This document shows, in pieces, positions 7,654 to 16,911 of a stretch of 64,000 nucleotides of DNA (positions are counted from its first letter, which is position 1; each line of letters opens with the position of its first letter). The notes beneath the pieces were generated by a model that had not been told where the DNA came from, made no database searches, and saw only the letters and a list, made by a program, of their open reading frames with translations. Position numbers and translations under genes: made by a program. Source of the stretch: Flavobacterium beibuense F44-8 (GTDB taxonomy: Bacteria > Bacteroidota > Bacteroidia > Flavobacteriales > Flavobacteriaceae); assembly GCF_000769915.1 (NCBI RefSeq), contig NZ_JRLV01000006.1:124001-188000 (forward strand). The letters are read 5' to 3'.

Positions 7654-8085
7654 ATGGAAGCTGTAGGCTTGGATGACATAAATTTAATGTGGATAATATT
7701 ACCCTTTTTTATAGCAGGTATATTGTATGTAAGGATTGTAAAACATAAAACGGGTAATGCTTTAAGGGATAGCGTTAAAACGTTACAAACAATGCTTGTT
7801 ATGATAGGAGTGGTATTAGCCGTTCTCTTATTTACACTCCCTTCAACACCAAGCCTAAGTACTTTTGGCTATCCTGACACGGTAGCAGACATAGATAGTC
7901 AGGAAAAAGTATTAAAGTTACTGCAGGAATATAATCATGCAATCGTTAGGACAACCGATGCGTTGCGATGGATGGTTTTTATATTCATATTTTGGGGTAT
8001 AATGACGGTATACCAACTGCTTAAAGTGTATAGGGGTGTACTTGATGAACGTATTATAGCAAAGAAAAATGAGATTAATAATTAA
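7654..8085 (+). CDS. Small membrane protein of the LytTR cassette
   Basis: 143 residues with three predicted membrane helices (about 11-26, 45-62 and 106-125) and a polar loop between helices two and three (STFGYPDTVADIDSQ...). No known family is recognised. It overlaps the histidine kinase gene by 17 bp, which implies translational coupling. Because the kinase has no large periplasmic sensor domain, this protein could supply sensing or modulate the kinase, but that is inference from position only. Confidence 0.6.
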   Translation: MEAVGLDDINLMWIILPFFIAGILYVRIVKHKTGNALRDSVKTLQTMLVMIGVVLAVLLFTLPSTPSLSTFGYPDTVADIDSQEKVLKLLQEYNHAIVRTTDALRWMVFIFIFWGIMTVYQLLKVYRGVLDERIIAKKNEINN

Positions 8086-9415
8086 AGAGCTTTTAAAGGC
8101 CGTATCGCTGGGCGCAGTTGTTTTTGTGATACTGTATGTGCTAAAAACTATTTTAGGCAACGGATTTGCTACCGGTGAAGCATTGTTTACGGCCTTTTTA
8201 TACACTATGCTTTACAGTGTGGTGCTCTATATGGTAAATGTTTCGGTTTTCATTGTTCTGGACAGGGTGTTTGGAAAAGGAAAAACATCGGCAAAGCGTG
8301 TAGTAGTCGGAATACTAATATCGTTTGCAGTAAGTGGCTTTTTTATTTTCCTGCTCAGAATTTTTGAAGATGTAATAATGGAAAACAGGTCCTTTGCCGA
8401 GTTTTTCAGGAACGAAACCTTATCTCATTATTACTTTGCTCTTGGTATTACCCTTATAGTTACCCTTTTAATACATGCTTTTCATTTTTATAAAAGGTAT
8501 CAGGAAAACAGGGTTAAAAAGGAAAAGATAATTGCAGGTACGGCATCGGCTAAGTTTGAAACTTTAAAAAACCAAATCGACCCGCATTTCCTTTTCAACA
8601 GCCTTAATGTGTTGAGTTCGCTTATAGAGGAAAACCCCGATAATGCACAACGTTTTACAACGTCACTTTCAAAGGTATACCGCTATGTTTTGGAACAAAG
8701 AGATAAGGAACTGGTAAGCATACAGGAGGAATTATCATTCGCTAAAACTTATATGAACCTCCTTAAGATGAGGTTTGAAAACAGCCTTTTTTATGAGCCT
8801 CCTACAGAACTCGCTAATCCCGAAGGTAAGGTAGTACCGTTATCGCTTCAGTTATTACTGGAAAATTCGATAAAGCATAATATTGTCAGTCCGCAAAAGC
8901 CGTTACACATTCGTATTTACGAGAAAAACGGTAGCCTTGTGGTAGAGAATAATTTACAGAAAAAAGAGGTGTTGCAGGACAGGAAGGGTGTAGGGCTGGA
9001 AAACATTGTAAGCCGTTATGCCATTTTAACCAGCAGAAAGGTAGAGATTGAACAAACCACAGAATACTTTACCGTTTACCTGCCTATTTTAACCAAACAG
9101 GTAGAAATTATGGATCATATAACATACAATGAGGAAGAGAATGATTACTACAAAGCCCAGAAAAGGGTAGAGGATATAAAAGGATTTTACGGTAACCTAA
9201 TGTCCTATCTTGTTGTAGTACCGGGACTGGGTATATTAAACTATATAACCTCACCACAGTTTTACTGGTTTTTGTTCCCGTTGTTCGGATGGGGGCTTGG
9301 GGTTATAATCCACGGTTTAAATGTGTTTAACTTTATGCCCTTTTTAGGAAGGGACTGGGAAGAACGAAAAATAAGGGAATTTATAGAGAAGGAGAAATCT
9401 AATAAATGGCAGTAG
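8069..9415 (+). CDS. LytS-type sensor histidine kinase with C-terminal 2TM domain
   Basis: 448 residues. Four predicted membrane helices occupy about 11-29, 39-65, 78-97 and 118-141, with short loops and no obvious ligand-binding domain. A His_kinase domain (PF06580) follows: the phospho-acceptor is His173 in DPHFLFN, the N-box is LLLENSIKHN (about 262-271) and the G-box is KGVGLENI (about 306-313). Unusually, residues about 357-445 form a 2TM domain (PF13239) like the next three genes encode separately. It autophosphorylates and should pass phosphate to the LytTR regulator at 10501. Its start lies inside the preceding gene. Confidence 0.92.
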   Translation: MRLIIKELLKAVSLGAVVFVILYVLKTILGNGFATGEALFTAFLYTMLYSVVLYMVNVSVFIVLDRVFGKGKTSAKRVVVGILISFAVSGFFIFLLRIFEDVIMENRSFAEFFRNETLSHYYFALGITLIVTLLIHAFHFYKRYQENRVKKEKIIAGTASAKFETLKNQIDPHFLFNSLNVLSSLIEENPDNAQRFTTSLSKVYRYVLEQRDKELVSIQEELSFAKTYMNLLKMRFENSLFYEPPTELANPEGKVVPLSLQLLLENSIKHNIVSPQKPLHIRIYEKNGSLVVENNLQKKEVLQDRKGVGLENIVSRYAILTSRKVEIEQTTEYFTVYLPILTKQVEIMDHITYNEEENDYYKAQKRVEDIKGFYGNLMSYLVVVPGLGILNYITSPQFYWFLFPLFGWGLGVIIHGLNVFNFMPFLGRDWEERKIREFIEKEKSNKWQ

Positions 9416-9729
9416 GTATGAAGTATTATAATGAATTTGACGAGGACAGTGTTTTATATAAAAAGACCCGAAGGAAAGTAAGGGATTTAAGGGCCTTTTA
9501 CATTCATTTAATCTGTTACTTAATAAGTGTTTTTGCAATGCTTATACTGCCTGATCTTACTTTTAAACCATTACTGTACTGGTTTTTGATTATAACAGTC
9601 AGTTGGGGTTTTGGAGTGTTTTTAAACGCCATGAAGGTATTTGGGTTCTATCCTTTTTTAGGGAAGAGCTGGGAAAAAAAGAAAATGAAGGAAATAATGA
9701 AAAAGGAACAATCCGGTAAAAAAGAGTAG
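9406..9729 (+). CDS. 2TM domain protein (first of three)
   Basis: 107 residues forming one 2TM domain (PF13239): a basic amphipathic start (YKKTRRKVRDLRAFYIHL), two membrane helices (about 36-52 and 57-75) and the closing motif FLGKSWEKKKMKEIM. It closely resembles the C-terminus of the preceding kinase, overlaps that gene by 10 bp, and could alternatively start at ATG 9418. The family has no known function. Its position implies a role at the membrane with the kinase. Confidence 0.8.
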   Translation: MAVGMKYYNEFDEDSVLYKKTRRKVRDLRAFYIHLICYLISVFAMLILPDLTFKPLLYWFLIITVSWGFGVFLNAMKVFGFYPFLGKSWEKKKMKEIMKKEQSGKKE

Positions 9730-9731
9730 TT

Positions 9732-10049
9732 ATGGACAATTTTTACAACAAATCAGAAGAAGAGAGGCTATTGTACAGAAAAGCCAAAAAGAAAGTAAAG
9801 GAACTTCGCGGGTTTTATTATCACCTAACCTGCTACTTAGTAATAATGCCGTTGATAATTTTTATTAACCTTACCTTTTCACCACAGTTTTTATGGTTCT
9901 TTTTCTCGCTAATAGTATGGGGACTTGGATTAGGGTTTCACGCTATGGAGGTGTTTGGATACAATCCGTTTTTAGGACGCGGTTGGGAAGAACGCAAAAT
10001 GAGAGAACTCATGGAAAAGGAAAGACAGGAACGAACCCGATACGAATAG
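9732..10049 (+). CDS. 2TM domain protein (second of three)
   Basis: 105 residues, again one 2TM domain: KAKKKVKELRGFYYHLTCYL, two membrane helices with a short loop, then FLGRGWEERKMRELMEKE. It starts two bases after its paralogue ends. The N-terminal 'V..(I/L)RGFY.HL' and C-terminal 'WEERK' motifs match the fused domain of the kinase. It probably arose by tandem duplication. Function unknown. Confidence 0.8.
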   Translation: MDNFYNKSEEERLLYRKAKKKVKELRGFYYHLTCYLVIMPLIIFINLTFSPQFLWFFFSLIVWGLGLGFHAMEVFGYNPFLGRGWEERKMRELMEKERQERTRYE

Positions 10050-10140
10050 TTATTAAAACACAACTACAGTGCCTGAAAGGGCTTAAAACAGGATAGAATG
10101 ATACTATCTAAAACCTAAAAGATAAAACTAATATTTAAGC

Positions 10141-10467
10141 ATGGAAAATTCATTTCAGGAAAATCTAAGACTTGAGCGTGCCAGAAAAAGAGTAAAAGCA
10201 ATAAAAGGATTTTACAGGCACCTTGTAGTATATATGTGTATTAATGCATTTATATTAGTTATGCATTATATTAATATGGATCCGGGTGTGAGTTTTTGGG
10301 AATGGCATACTTTCTCAACAGCAATACCATGGGGAATAGGTTTGCTTTTACACGGAGTAAGTGTTTTCGGAAGAAATGTTTTTTTCGGGAGTAACTGGGA
10401 AGAACGTAAGATTAACGAAATAATGGAGCAAAATAAAAAGCGTAAAAGCGAAAACCGCTGGGAATAA
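10141..10467 (+). CDS. 2TM domain protein (third of three)
   Basis: 108 residues. The same 2TM architecture is seen: ARKRVKAIKGFYRHLVVYM, a slightly longer loop between the two helices, then FFGSNWEERKINEIMEQ. A 91-bp gap separates it from the second copy, and the regulator starts 33 bp after it. The gap contains only a short inverted repeat (GATAG/CTATC at 10092-10108), so an internal promoter is possible but not shown. It is the most divergent of the three free copies. Confidence 0.8.
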   Translation: MENSFQENLRLERARKRVKAIKGFYRHLVVYMCINAFILVMHYINMDPGVSFWEWHTFSTAIPWGIGLLLHGVSVFGRNVFFGSNWEERKINEIMEQNKKRKSENRWE

Positions 10468-10500
10468 ACAATACAACCAAACATAAATAAACGCCAACCA

Positions 10501-11256
10501 ATGAATGTTTTAATTATAGAAGACGAAAAGCCTGCAGCAAGACTCCTGCAACGCAAACTGCTAAAACTAAACCTTGAGGCTAATACCATGTTACACTCGG
10601 TAGAAGAGGCTGTAGAATGGTTTATGAACAATGAGCATCCTGATTTGATATTTTTGGATATTCAGCTTTCTGACGGACTTTCGTTTGAGATATTTGATGC
10701 CGTACCGGTTAACAGTGCTATTATATTTACTACGGCTTATGATGAGTATGCCCTGCGTGCTTTTAAACTTAACAGTATTGATTACCTGCTAAAGCCTATT
10801 GATGAGGATGATCTTGAAGTTGCTGTAAATAAATACCGCGAACGCATACCTGCTAAAGACAGTTTCTCTTTTGATTTTGACCAGATAAAACGCATGCTGG
10901 TAAACCCGCTGGATAAAAGCTATAAGAAACGTTTTACCATTAAAATGGGACAACGCCTTAAAATGATTAATATTGAGGATGTAGAGTGTTTTTATAGTGA
11001 AAACAAAGGGACTTACTTACATACTAACGATAACAGGGATTATTTACTGGATGGTACCCTGGAGCTGCTTGAGGGCGAACTGGACCCTGCTAAGTTTTAC
11101 CGTGTGAGCCGTAAGTTTATCATATCGGTAAATGCGATTAAAGATATTGTAATGTATACTAACTCGCGCTTAAAACTGGTACTTAATACTTATGATGGCG
11201 ATGAGGTTATTGTGAGTAGGGAGCGTGTTAACGATTTTAGGGAGTGGCTGGGGTAA
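10501..11256 (+). CDS. LytTR-family response regulator
   Basis: 251 residues. The receiver domain (about 1-120) has the acidic pair in IIEDE, phospho-acceptor Asp53 in LIFLDIQ, Thr78 and Lys98 in LLKPI. A LytTR DNA-binding domain follows from about 145 (IEDVECFYSENKGTYLHT ... VSRKFIISVNAI). LytTR proteins bind direct repeats about two helical turns apart as dimers. It is the last gene of the cassette and the obvious partner of the kinase at 8069. The matched operators at 2374 and 6886 are its likely targets. Confidence 0.93.
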   Translation: MNVLIIEDEKPAARLLQRKLLKLNLEANTMLHSVEEAVEWFMNNEHPDLIFLDIQLSDGLSFEIFDAVPVNSAIIFTTAYDEYALRAFKLNSIDYLLKPIDEDDLEVAVNKYRERIPAKDSFSFDFDQIKRMLVNPLDKSYKKRFTIKMGQRLKMINIEDVECFYSENKGTYLHTNDNRDYLLDGTLELLEGELDPAKFYRVSRKFIISVNAIKDIVMYTNSRLKLVLNTYDGDEVIVSRERVNDFREWLG

Positions 11257-11262
11257 CTGCAT

Positions 11263-11304
11263 AAAAAAAACTGTTCTGCAAACCATTACCTGTTTACAGA
11301 ACAG
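11263..11304 (-). terminator. Rho-independent terminator of the CsbD-like gene
   Basis: Stem CTGTTCTG (11271-11278) pairs with CAGAACAG (11297-11304). On the minus strand it is followed by eight U. It ends transcription from 11524 and faces the end of the LytTR regulator. Confidence 0.7.
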
Positions 11305-11341
11305 CTTCGAAATGTAGTATTTTGCTTAAAAAGAATTGAGT

Positions 11342-11524
11342 TTACTCAAAAACGGATAATATTTCTTTTTTTGCCTTACCCAGCTTCTTTTCAAGTTTTC
11401 CCCACATTTCATCTTCTTTGCCCTCTTCATACATCAAATCGTCATCTGTAAGTTGGGCGTATTTTTGTTTGAGTTTACCTTTAAACTCGCTCCAGTTTCC
11501 GTGGATTTCTTCTTTGTTTGGCAT
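11342..11524 (-). CDS. CsbD family stress protein
   Basis: 60 residues, charged and helical: NKEEIHGNWSEFKGKLKQKY followed by a second similar segment (DEMWGKLEKKLGKAKKEIL). This is the CsbD pattern, a small stress-associated cytoplasmic family first seen as a sigma-B target in Bacillus; its mechanism is unknown. It is a single-gene unit with its own terminator at 11263-11304. Confidence 0.85.
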   Translation of the reverse strand: MPNKEEIHGNWSEFKGKLKQKYAQLTDDDLMYEEGKEDEMWGKLEKKLGKAKKEILSVFE

Positions 11525-11633
11525 AGCTTTTTAATTTTATGTTGATTTTTCTTTACATAAAGGTACCAACATATAATGAGTAATGCCAGAGGTTTAGTAC
11601 AACTTTAACCCCACCTTAAAACTATGTGAAAAT

Positions 11634-12659
11634 TTATCCGGGCTGTAGCTCCTTACTTCGTGTAGTTTCCAGCCAAATGTAATACTGTATACCAAACAGT
11701 AAAGAGGCTGTTACAAGGTGTATGGTTTGTGACCCAAACGGGAAGTCAAGGTAATACATAGCAATACCCGAAGCTATTTCAACCAAAAGTAATGCAATTA
11801 CCCAGTTTACTTTGCTGTACCCAAGTCCAAGTTTTTTGTTGCGTAAGTATAGCCATAGGTTTATACCAAATACTACAAATGAGAACGTACGGTGAACGTA
11901 AAAGGAAACTTCAGGACTGTTAAGTATCAGGTTCATATTGTCGTACCCCAGTGATTTTACCTGCTCATCTACAAACTGGCGCACCTGTGTACCCAGTACT
12001 ACCTGTATTAAAGTTAGCAGTATGGCAACAACAAGCAGGTTTTTAAACAGTTTGTCATGTTTAAAATCGGCTGTGGTTTCTTTAGCCTTGTGTATAATGT
12101 ACAGGATAATGCCTACAATAACTAAAGCCATAACCATGTGTACTGTAATTTTTATAGGGTTAAGTACAGAGTATACTACCGTAGCCCCAAGCCATGCCTG
12201 AAAGCCCATACAGAAAACAGTTATCCACGATAGGGTAATAATGATTTTTTTACGTGTGGTAAACGACAGTAACGCCATTATAAACACGGCAACTCCGGCA
12301 AGTGCACCAACCAGTCGGTTACCATATTCTACCCAGGTATGTACAGGGTTAAACTCGGCATAATCGTGTTTGGTATAGGCTTCCCAGTTACCTTCATTGT
12401 AGCTATCGTTAGTTGTAAAGGTTTCTTTGGCAACCCAAAGTTTTTCATCTTTAATAATAACCTGTCCTTTTTTAAACTCATGTTCAGGACTCCAGGTAAG
12501 TTCGGTAACATCGGTAGGGGGTATGTAGTAGCCAAAGCATTTAGGCCAGTCAGGGCATCCCATACCCGAACCCGTCATACGTACTAAAGCTCCTGCCACA
12601 ATTACAAGATAAACCAGTATTAAGGCTATTCTTGCCGATTTTATAAAATTTATTTCCAT
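11634..12659 (-). CDS. ctaA: Heme A synthase (CtaA/COX15)
   Basis: 341 residues with about eight membrane helices. It converts heme O to heme A for cytochrome oxidase in the inner membrane. The N-terminal GALVRMTGSGMGCPDWPKCFG is highly characteristic, including the paired cysteines, and histidines in HTWVEYGNRLVG and HRTFSF match the heme-ligand positions. A loop of about 45 residues after the first helix (EHEFKKGQVIIKDEKLWVA...) is seen in the Bacteroidota forms. It is monocistronic by spacing, with a TAAATTTG box upstream. Confidence 0.93.
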   Translation of the reverse strand: MEINFIKSARIALILVYLVIVAGALVRMTGSGMGCPDWPKCFGYYIPPTDVTELTWSPEHEFKKGQVIIKDEKLWVAKETFTTNDSYNEGNWEAYTKHDYAEFNPVHTWVEYGNRLVGALAGVAVFIMALLSFTTRKKIIITLSWITVFCMGFQAWLGATVVYSVLNPIKITVHMVMALVIVGIILYIIHKAKETTADFKHDKLFKNLLVVAILLTLIQVVLGTQVRQFVDEQVKSLGYDNMNLILNSPEVSFYVHRTFSFVVFGINLWLYLRNKKLGLGYSKVNWVIALLLVEIASGIAMYYLDFPFGSQTIHLVTASLLFGIQYYIWLETTRSKELQPG

Positions 12660-12688
12660 TGTTTAAATACTAAATCACGTTTGTGCTG

Positions 12689-12696
12689 CAAATTTA
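12689..12696 (-). promoter_or_regulatory. Promoter -7 box (TAAATTTG) of ctaA
   Basis: Minus-strand TAAATTTG is an exact TAnnTTTG match ending 30 bp before the ctaA ATG at 12659. Confidence 0.5.
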
Positions 12697-12767
12697 CATT
12701 TGGTTGCCCTGTGCTGTATATGATTTATGTCATACTTTACCATATAACCGTACAGGTATATAAACAA

Positions 12768-12795
12768 AACCTGCGGGGGGAAGCCCCTGCAGGTT
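12768..12795 (-). terminator. GC-rich terminator after the CCA-transferase gene
   Basis: AACCTGC-GGGG pairs with CCCCTGCAGGTT with a single-base bulge, and the minus strand continues into TTTGTTT. It lies just after the stop at 12804 and before the ctaA promoter. Confidence 0.6.
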
Positions 12796-12803
12796 CAGAA
12801 TTA

Positions 12804-14246
12804 TTATTTAGTAATAAGTCCCATTTTTTTTGCTTTGGTCATCATAAAATCATGAGCTGCCTGATACTCGTTGGGAATTTCCCCTTCCAGTATGGCTTCT
12901 TTAATAGCTTCTTTAAGTACACCAATTTCGCGAGATGGTTTCAGGTTGAATATCTCCATGATTTCCTCACCCGATATTGGAGGCTGGAAATTACGAACAT
13001 GATCTCTTTCCTCAACCTCTACAATTTTTTGGCGTACAATTTTAAAGTTGTTATGGTACTTTTTAAATTTTTGCTGATTCTTAGTCGTAATATCTGCTGA
13101 ACACAGTGTCATTAAATCATCCACATCTTCCCCTGCATCAAATATCAGTCTTCGTACGGCCGAATCAGTTACTATATCCTGAGCCAGTACAATGGGGCGT
13201 GAGCTAAGCATAACCATTTTTGCCACATATTTCATTTTGTGGTTAAGTGGCATGTGTAGCCTTTCAAACAGTTTTTTTACCATTTTACCTCCCAAAAACT
13301 CATGTCCGTGGAATGTCCACCCGTGTTTTTTGCTGAATTTTTTGGTAGGTGCTTTTCCTATATCATGAAGTAGTGCAGCCCATCGCAGCCATACATCTTC
13401 GGTGTTTGGCACAATGTTGTCTACCACCTCCAGTGTGTGGTAAAAATTATCCTTATGGGTTTGTCCTTCCACTTCCTCCACACCTTTAAGTGCGGTAAGT
13501 TCGGGGATTATTATATCCAGCAGTCCTGTTTTTTCCATCAGTATAAAACCAATGGATGGTGTTTCAGACAGGAGTATTTTATTCAGTTCGTCTACAATAC
13601 GCTCGCCCGATATAATTTTAATACGCTCCTTGTTTTTAGTAATTGCCTTTAGCGACTCTTCCTCAATAGTAAAGTTAAGCTGAGTAGCAAAACGGATGGC
13701 GCGCATCATTCTAAGCGGATCGTCTGAATAGGTAATATCAGGGTTTAATGGTGTACGGATAATGCCTTTTTGCAAATCACTTACCCCGTTAAACGGATCT
13801 ACCAGTTCGCCGTAGTTATTCTTATTAAGCGAAAGTGCCAGTGCATTGATGGTGAAATCCCTACGGTTTTGGTCGTCTTCCAGCGTGCCGCTTTCCACAA
13901 ACGGGTTACGGCTTTCACTGCGGTAAGATTCTTTTCGGGCACCTACAAACTCAATGTCTATAAACTCGCCTTTGCTCTCTTCATAGCGCAGCATGGCGGT
14001 ACCATAGTTTTTAAATACCTGTACTTTTGGTTTGTTTGGCAACAATGCAGAAACCTGTTGTGCCAGTTCTATACCGCTGCCCACAGCAACGATATCTATA
14101 TCTTTCTTAAAGTTTCGTTTTAAAAGAAAATCCCTTACATAACCGCCTATCACGTAGCTTTCTAAATTAAGCTGTGCTGCGGCCTGAGAAATGATTTCAA
14201 ATATCCTGTTATCCAGAGCTTCTTTATATGAAGTTTTGTTTTCCAT
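12804..14246 (-). CDS. tRNA CCA-adding / poly(A) polymerase-type nucleotidyltransferase with HD domain
   Basis: 480 residues. The class II nucleotidyltransferase head has GGYVRD and the metal-binding DIDIV near residue 60, then [10 protein letters not shown] and the RMMRAIRFA motif used for nucleotide selection. An HD phosphohydrolase-like domain follows ([16 protein letters not shown], around residue 295). Enzymes of this type build or repair the 3' CCA of tRNA. The gene directly follows the Sua5-like gene with no gap, so tRNA-related functions are co-transcribed. CCA-adding versus poly(A) activity cannot be separated from sequence alone. Confidence 0.88.
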   Translation of the reverse strand: MENKTSYKEALDNRIFEIISQAAAQLNLESYVIGGYVRDFLLKRNFKKDIDIVAVGSGIELAQQVSALLPNKPKVQVFKNYGTAMLRYEESKGEFIDIEFVGARKESYRSESRNPFVESGTLEDDQNRRDFTINALALSLNKNNYGELVDPFNGVSDLQKGIIRTPLNPDITYSDDPLRMMRAIRFATQLNFTIEEESLKAITKNKERIKIISGERIVDELNKILLSETPSIGFILMEKTGLLDIIIPELTALKGVEEVEGQTHKDNFYHTLEVVDNIVPNTEDVWLRWAALLHDIGKAPTKKFSKKHGWTFHGHEFLGGKMVKKLFERLHMPLNHKMKYVAKMVMLSSRPIVLAQDIVTDSAVRRLIFDAGEDVDDLMTLCSADITTKNQQKFKKYHNNFKIVRQKIVEVEERDHVRNFQPPISGEEIMEIFNLKPSREIGVLKEAIKEAILEGEIPNEYQAAHDFMMTKAKKMGLITK

Positions 14247-14822
14247 TTAAGGTCGTATCACTTTTACCTGTAAATCATTGCCAAGCTTAATGATTGTTGA
14301 AGGCTTGGCGGCAACTTTATCGTGGTGCAAATTTACGATATAGTCTACTCCGTCCAAAATATGATGGTCTATTTCTTTAAAAGAATTAGGTGTAGGCATT
14401 CCGCTTATGTTAGCCGAAGTGGATACCAATGGTTTTTTCATCCTCTCCATAAGCTTGTAGCAAAAGGGTTCTTTTACCAGTCGCATGCCTAAAGTATTAT
14501 CAGGCGCTACAATGTTTTTTGCCACATTGCGTGGGTTATCAAGTATTAGGGTAGTGGGTTTATCTGTCACATCCAGTATTTGCCAGGCTACCTCGGGTAC
14601 TTCATTAAAAACATTGTAAAGCATGCGGTCGCCGTTCATTAAAACAATCATGCTTTTGGTTTCCTCGCGCTGTTTAAGGGCATATATTTTTTTAATAGCC
14701 TCTTCGTTTGTAGCATCACAGCCTATTCCCCATACCGTATCAGTAGGGTAAAGTATTATGCCTCCGTTTTTAATTACCTCATAGGCATTGTGTACCTCTT
14801 CATTTACATTTTCTGTGCTCAT
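14247..14822 (-). CDS. Threonylcarbamoyl-AMP synthase (Sua5/YrdC family)
   Basis: 191 residues, a single YrdC domain without the C-terminal Sua5 extension. Motifs include ILYPTDTVWGIGCDA, the KQREETKSM substrate segment and PLVSTSANISG. It makes threonylcarbamoyl-AMP from threonine, bicarbonate and ATP for t6A modification of tRNA. The stop abuts the nucleotidyltransferase start, and the aminotransferase at 14825 ends two bases upstream, so it is in a tight minus-strand run. Confidence 0.9.
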   Translation of the reverse strand: MSTENVNEEVHNAYEVIKNGGIILYPTDTVWGIGCDATNEEAIKKIYALKQREETKSMIVLMNGDRMLYNVFNEVPEVAWQILDVTDKPTTLILDNPRNVAKNIVAPDNTLGMRLVKEPFCYKLMERMKKPLVSTSANISGMPTPNSFKEIDHHILDGVDYIVNLHHDKVAAKPSTIIKLGNDLQVKVIRP

Positions 14823-14824
14823 GG

Positions 14825-15937
14825 CTAACTTGTATAACTGTTTAGTGTATCTATAATGTGTTGTATCTCTTCATCTGTAAGTACCGGGCTTATAGGTAGG
14901 CTCAGTACTTCATTGTGTATTTGTTCTGTAATTGGGAACGACAGGTGATTGTATTCCCTGTAAGCTTCCTGTTTGTATGATGGTGTAGGGTAATGTATAA
15001 GCGTTTGTATACCATTGTCCTGAAGGTGTTGCTGCAGCCTGTCTCTATTTTTTGTCCTTACAACAAACAGGTGCCATACATGCCTGCTTTTTATGGTAAC
15101 ATTCCCAGTTTCGGGCAGTATGATTTCGAGGTTATTAACCGAATCAATATAGCGCTGGGCAATTTCCCTGCGTACCTGGTTTTCGGTATCAAGGTACTTT
15201 AGCTTAACCGAAAGCACGGCAGCCTGTATTTCATCCAGCCTTGAATTAAGCCCCTGGTATTGGTTTACATATTTTTGCTGCGAACCGTAATTGGCTAGTG
15301 TACGCACAGCCTGTGCCAGTTCAGTGTCGTTTGTGGTAACTGCACCGGCATCGCCTAATGCTCCAAGGTTTTTACCGGGATAGAAACTAAAGCCTGCGGC
15401 ATCGCCAAGGTTTCCGGTTTTTACTCCGTTGAGGTCGGCTCCTATAGCCTGGGCATTATCTTCTACTATTTTAAGGTGGTATTTTGTTGCTAATTTTATT
15501 AGCAAGTCACTAAAAGCCGTTTGTCCGTATAGGTGCACGGTCATTATGGCTTTGGTCTTTTCGGTTATCTTTTCTTCTATTAATGAGAAATCAATGTTAT
15601 AGGTATTTATGTCTGGCTCTACAAAAACAGGAACCAGTCCGTTATCGGTAATACTGAGTATTGATGCTATATAGGTGTTAGCCGGTACTATAACCTCGTC
15701 ACCCGGTTTCATTATGCCTAGTTCAATATAGGCTTTGAATATAAGACGTAGTGCATCCAGCCCGTTTGCCACGCCAATAGCATGATTACAGCCTATGTAT
15801 TCACACAGTTGTTTCTCAAAAGCTTTTACCTCTTCGCCAAGCAAATACCATCCGCTTCTAAAGGTTTTTAGAAGTCGTTCCTCTATTTCCTGCTGGTGTT
15901 GCAGGTTGATTTTTTGTATGTCGAGGAATTTTATCAT
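14825..15937 (-). CDS. DegT/DnrJ/EryC1-family sugar aminotransferase
   Basis: 370 residues. This PLP-dependent fold-I enzyme has the DegT signature: [25 protein letters not shown] and the lysine in [18 protein letters not shown] near residue 185 that forms the Schiff base. Such enzymes add an amino group to a keto-sugar nucleotide during glycan synthesis. It opens the surface-glycan cluster. Sequence alone does not give the sugar; QdtB/FdtB-like 3-aminotransferases are a reasonable comparison. Confidence 0.88.
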   Translation of the reverse strand: MIKFLDIQKINLQHQQEIEERLLKTFRSGWYLLGEEVKAFEKQLCEYIGCNHAIGVANGLDALRLIFKAYIELGIMKPGDEVIVPANTYIASILSITDNGLVPVFVEPDINTYNIDFSLIEEKITEKTKAIMTVHLYGQTAFSDLLIKLATKYHLKIVEDNAQAIGADLNGVKTGNLGDAAGFSFYPGKNLGALGDAGAVTTNDTELAQAVRTLANYGSQQKYVNQYQGLNSRLDEIQAAVLSVKLKYLDTENQVRREIAQRYIDSVNNLEIILPETGNVTIKSRHVWHLFVVRTKNRDRLQQHLQDNGIQTLIHYPTPSYKQEAYREYNHLSFPITEQIHNEVLSLPISPVLTDEEIQHIIDTLNSYTS

Positions 15938-15963
15938 TGATTCAATTTTATATAAAAATACTA

Positions 15964-16911
15964 TTAATCCTTAATATTGAGTAGTGTTTTAACCCAGTTT
16001 TCCTGACTGTACTTTTTATAGATGTGTTCCGGAAGCTCCTCATAAGGTGTATTTAAAAAATCTGCGGGGATTGATTTTGTCTCCGGAGTCCAGATAAAAA
16101 TATTGTTTGGGTTGTAAAAATCATAATCCTTTATATCGGGATTAGTGGTAATCAGTTTTTTGCCAAGCCCCATTGCTTCATACACCCTAAAGGATAGCCC
16201 GCGTTGTATATCCTTATGTATATCCAGTATTATGCGCGATTTTCTCATAAGCTCTTTTGTTTCATTAAAAGAGATATGCTTGTCTATAAACTCAACCGAT
16301 TTTGGTGCATCTGTAACATCGGGTAATGTTTCGGCATACTGTTTTATTACCACTTTTTGGTTTTGGGCTTCCAGTGCTGTAGCTATGATAGCAATAAGCG
16401 GATACCTTGAATCGTATGATGCCAGGAAGAACAGGTCATAATCATAATCAGTTACCCTTTTTTCATGGAAGTAAAAGTTAGTGATAAGGTTAATATTATA
16501 ATCTTTAGCGTCTTTTGGTTCAAAAGTAAACGCCTCATCAAAATACTGTATGGTATGGGCTGCGGGGATATGATCAAACGAATCCCAGTAGTAAGCCACA
16601 CTATGGTTGGCTTTTTGAGTCAGTTTTTTAATATGCTGAGGTAACACCAGTTCGGCAGAAATCATAACCAGATAATCATAATGATCCTCCAGTCCGTATA
16701 AGTTCTGTTCGCTGGCCTTAATTTTTTTAAGGTTTTTGTTCAGGAATATTTTGAACAGGAAATTCTGAACCTTTTCCCAAGTGTTTTTGTACTTATAGTT
16801 TTTATATAAAACGGTGGTTACCTCACAACCCGAATATTTTTTGAATCCTTCTTCAAAAACTTTGTAAAGGTCGTAGCGTCCGTTACTTAAAAATAATAGT
16901 TTCTTTTCCAT
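15964..16911 (-). CDS. Glycosyltransferase, WaaS/CgeB-like (copy 1)
   Basis: 315 residues with a GT-B-like layout: an N-terminal Rossmann-like start ([17 protein letters not shown]) and a C-terminal donor-side segment ([18 protein letters not shown] ... [10 protein letters not shown]). It is clearly paralogous to the next gene, which shares the KKLITTN.. [12 protein letters not shown] block. Related proteins are annotated as lipopolysaccharide core biosynthesis (RfaS) or CgeB-like glycosyltransferases. The upstream gene stops directly before its ATG. No signal peptide; a cytoplasmic face enzyme is expected. Confidence 0.7.
   Translation of the reverse strand: MEKKLLFLSNGRYDLYKVFEEGFKKYSGCEVTTVLYKNYKYKNTWEKVQNFLFKIFLNKNLKKIKASEQNLYGLEDHYDYLVMISAELVLPQHIKKLTQKANHSVAYYWDSFDHIPAAHTIQYFDEAFTFEPKDAKDYNINLITNFYFHEKRVTDYDYDLFFLASYDSRYPLIAIIATALEAQNQKVVIKQYAETLPDVTDAPKSVEFIDKHISFNETKELMRKSRIILDIHKDIQRGLSFRVYEAMGLGKKLITTNPDIKDYDFYNPNNIFIWTPETKSIPADFLNTPYEELPEHIYKKYSQENWVKTLLNIKD

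Noticed and set aside
10092..10108. GATAG/CTATC inverted repeat before the third 2TM gene
   Set aside because: Five base pairs in AT-rich sequence are too weak to support a site or promoter.
13770..14123. A 117-codon plus-strand frame within the CCA-transferase gene
   Set aside because: It is antisense to conserved nucleotidyltransferase motifs and has no family signal.
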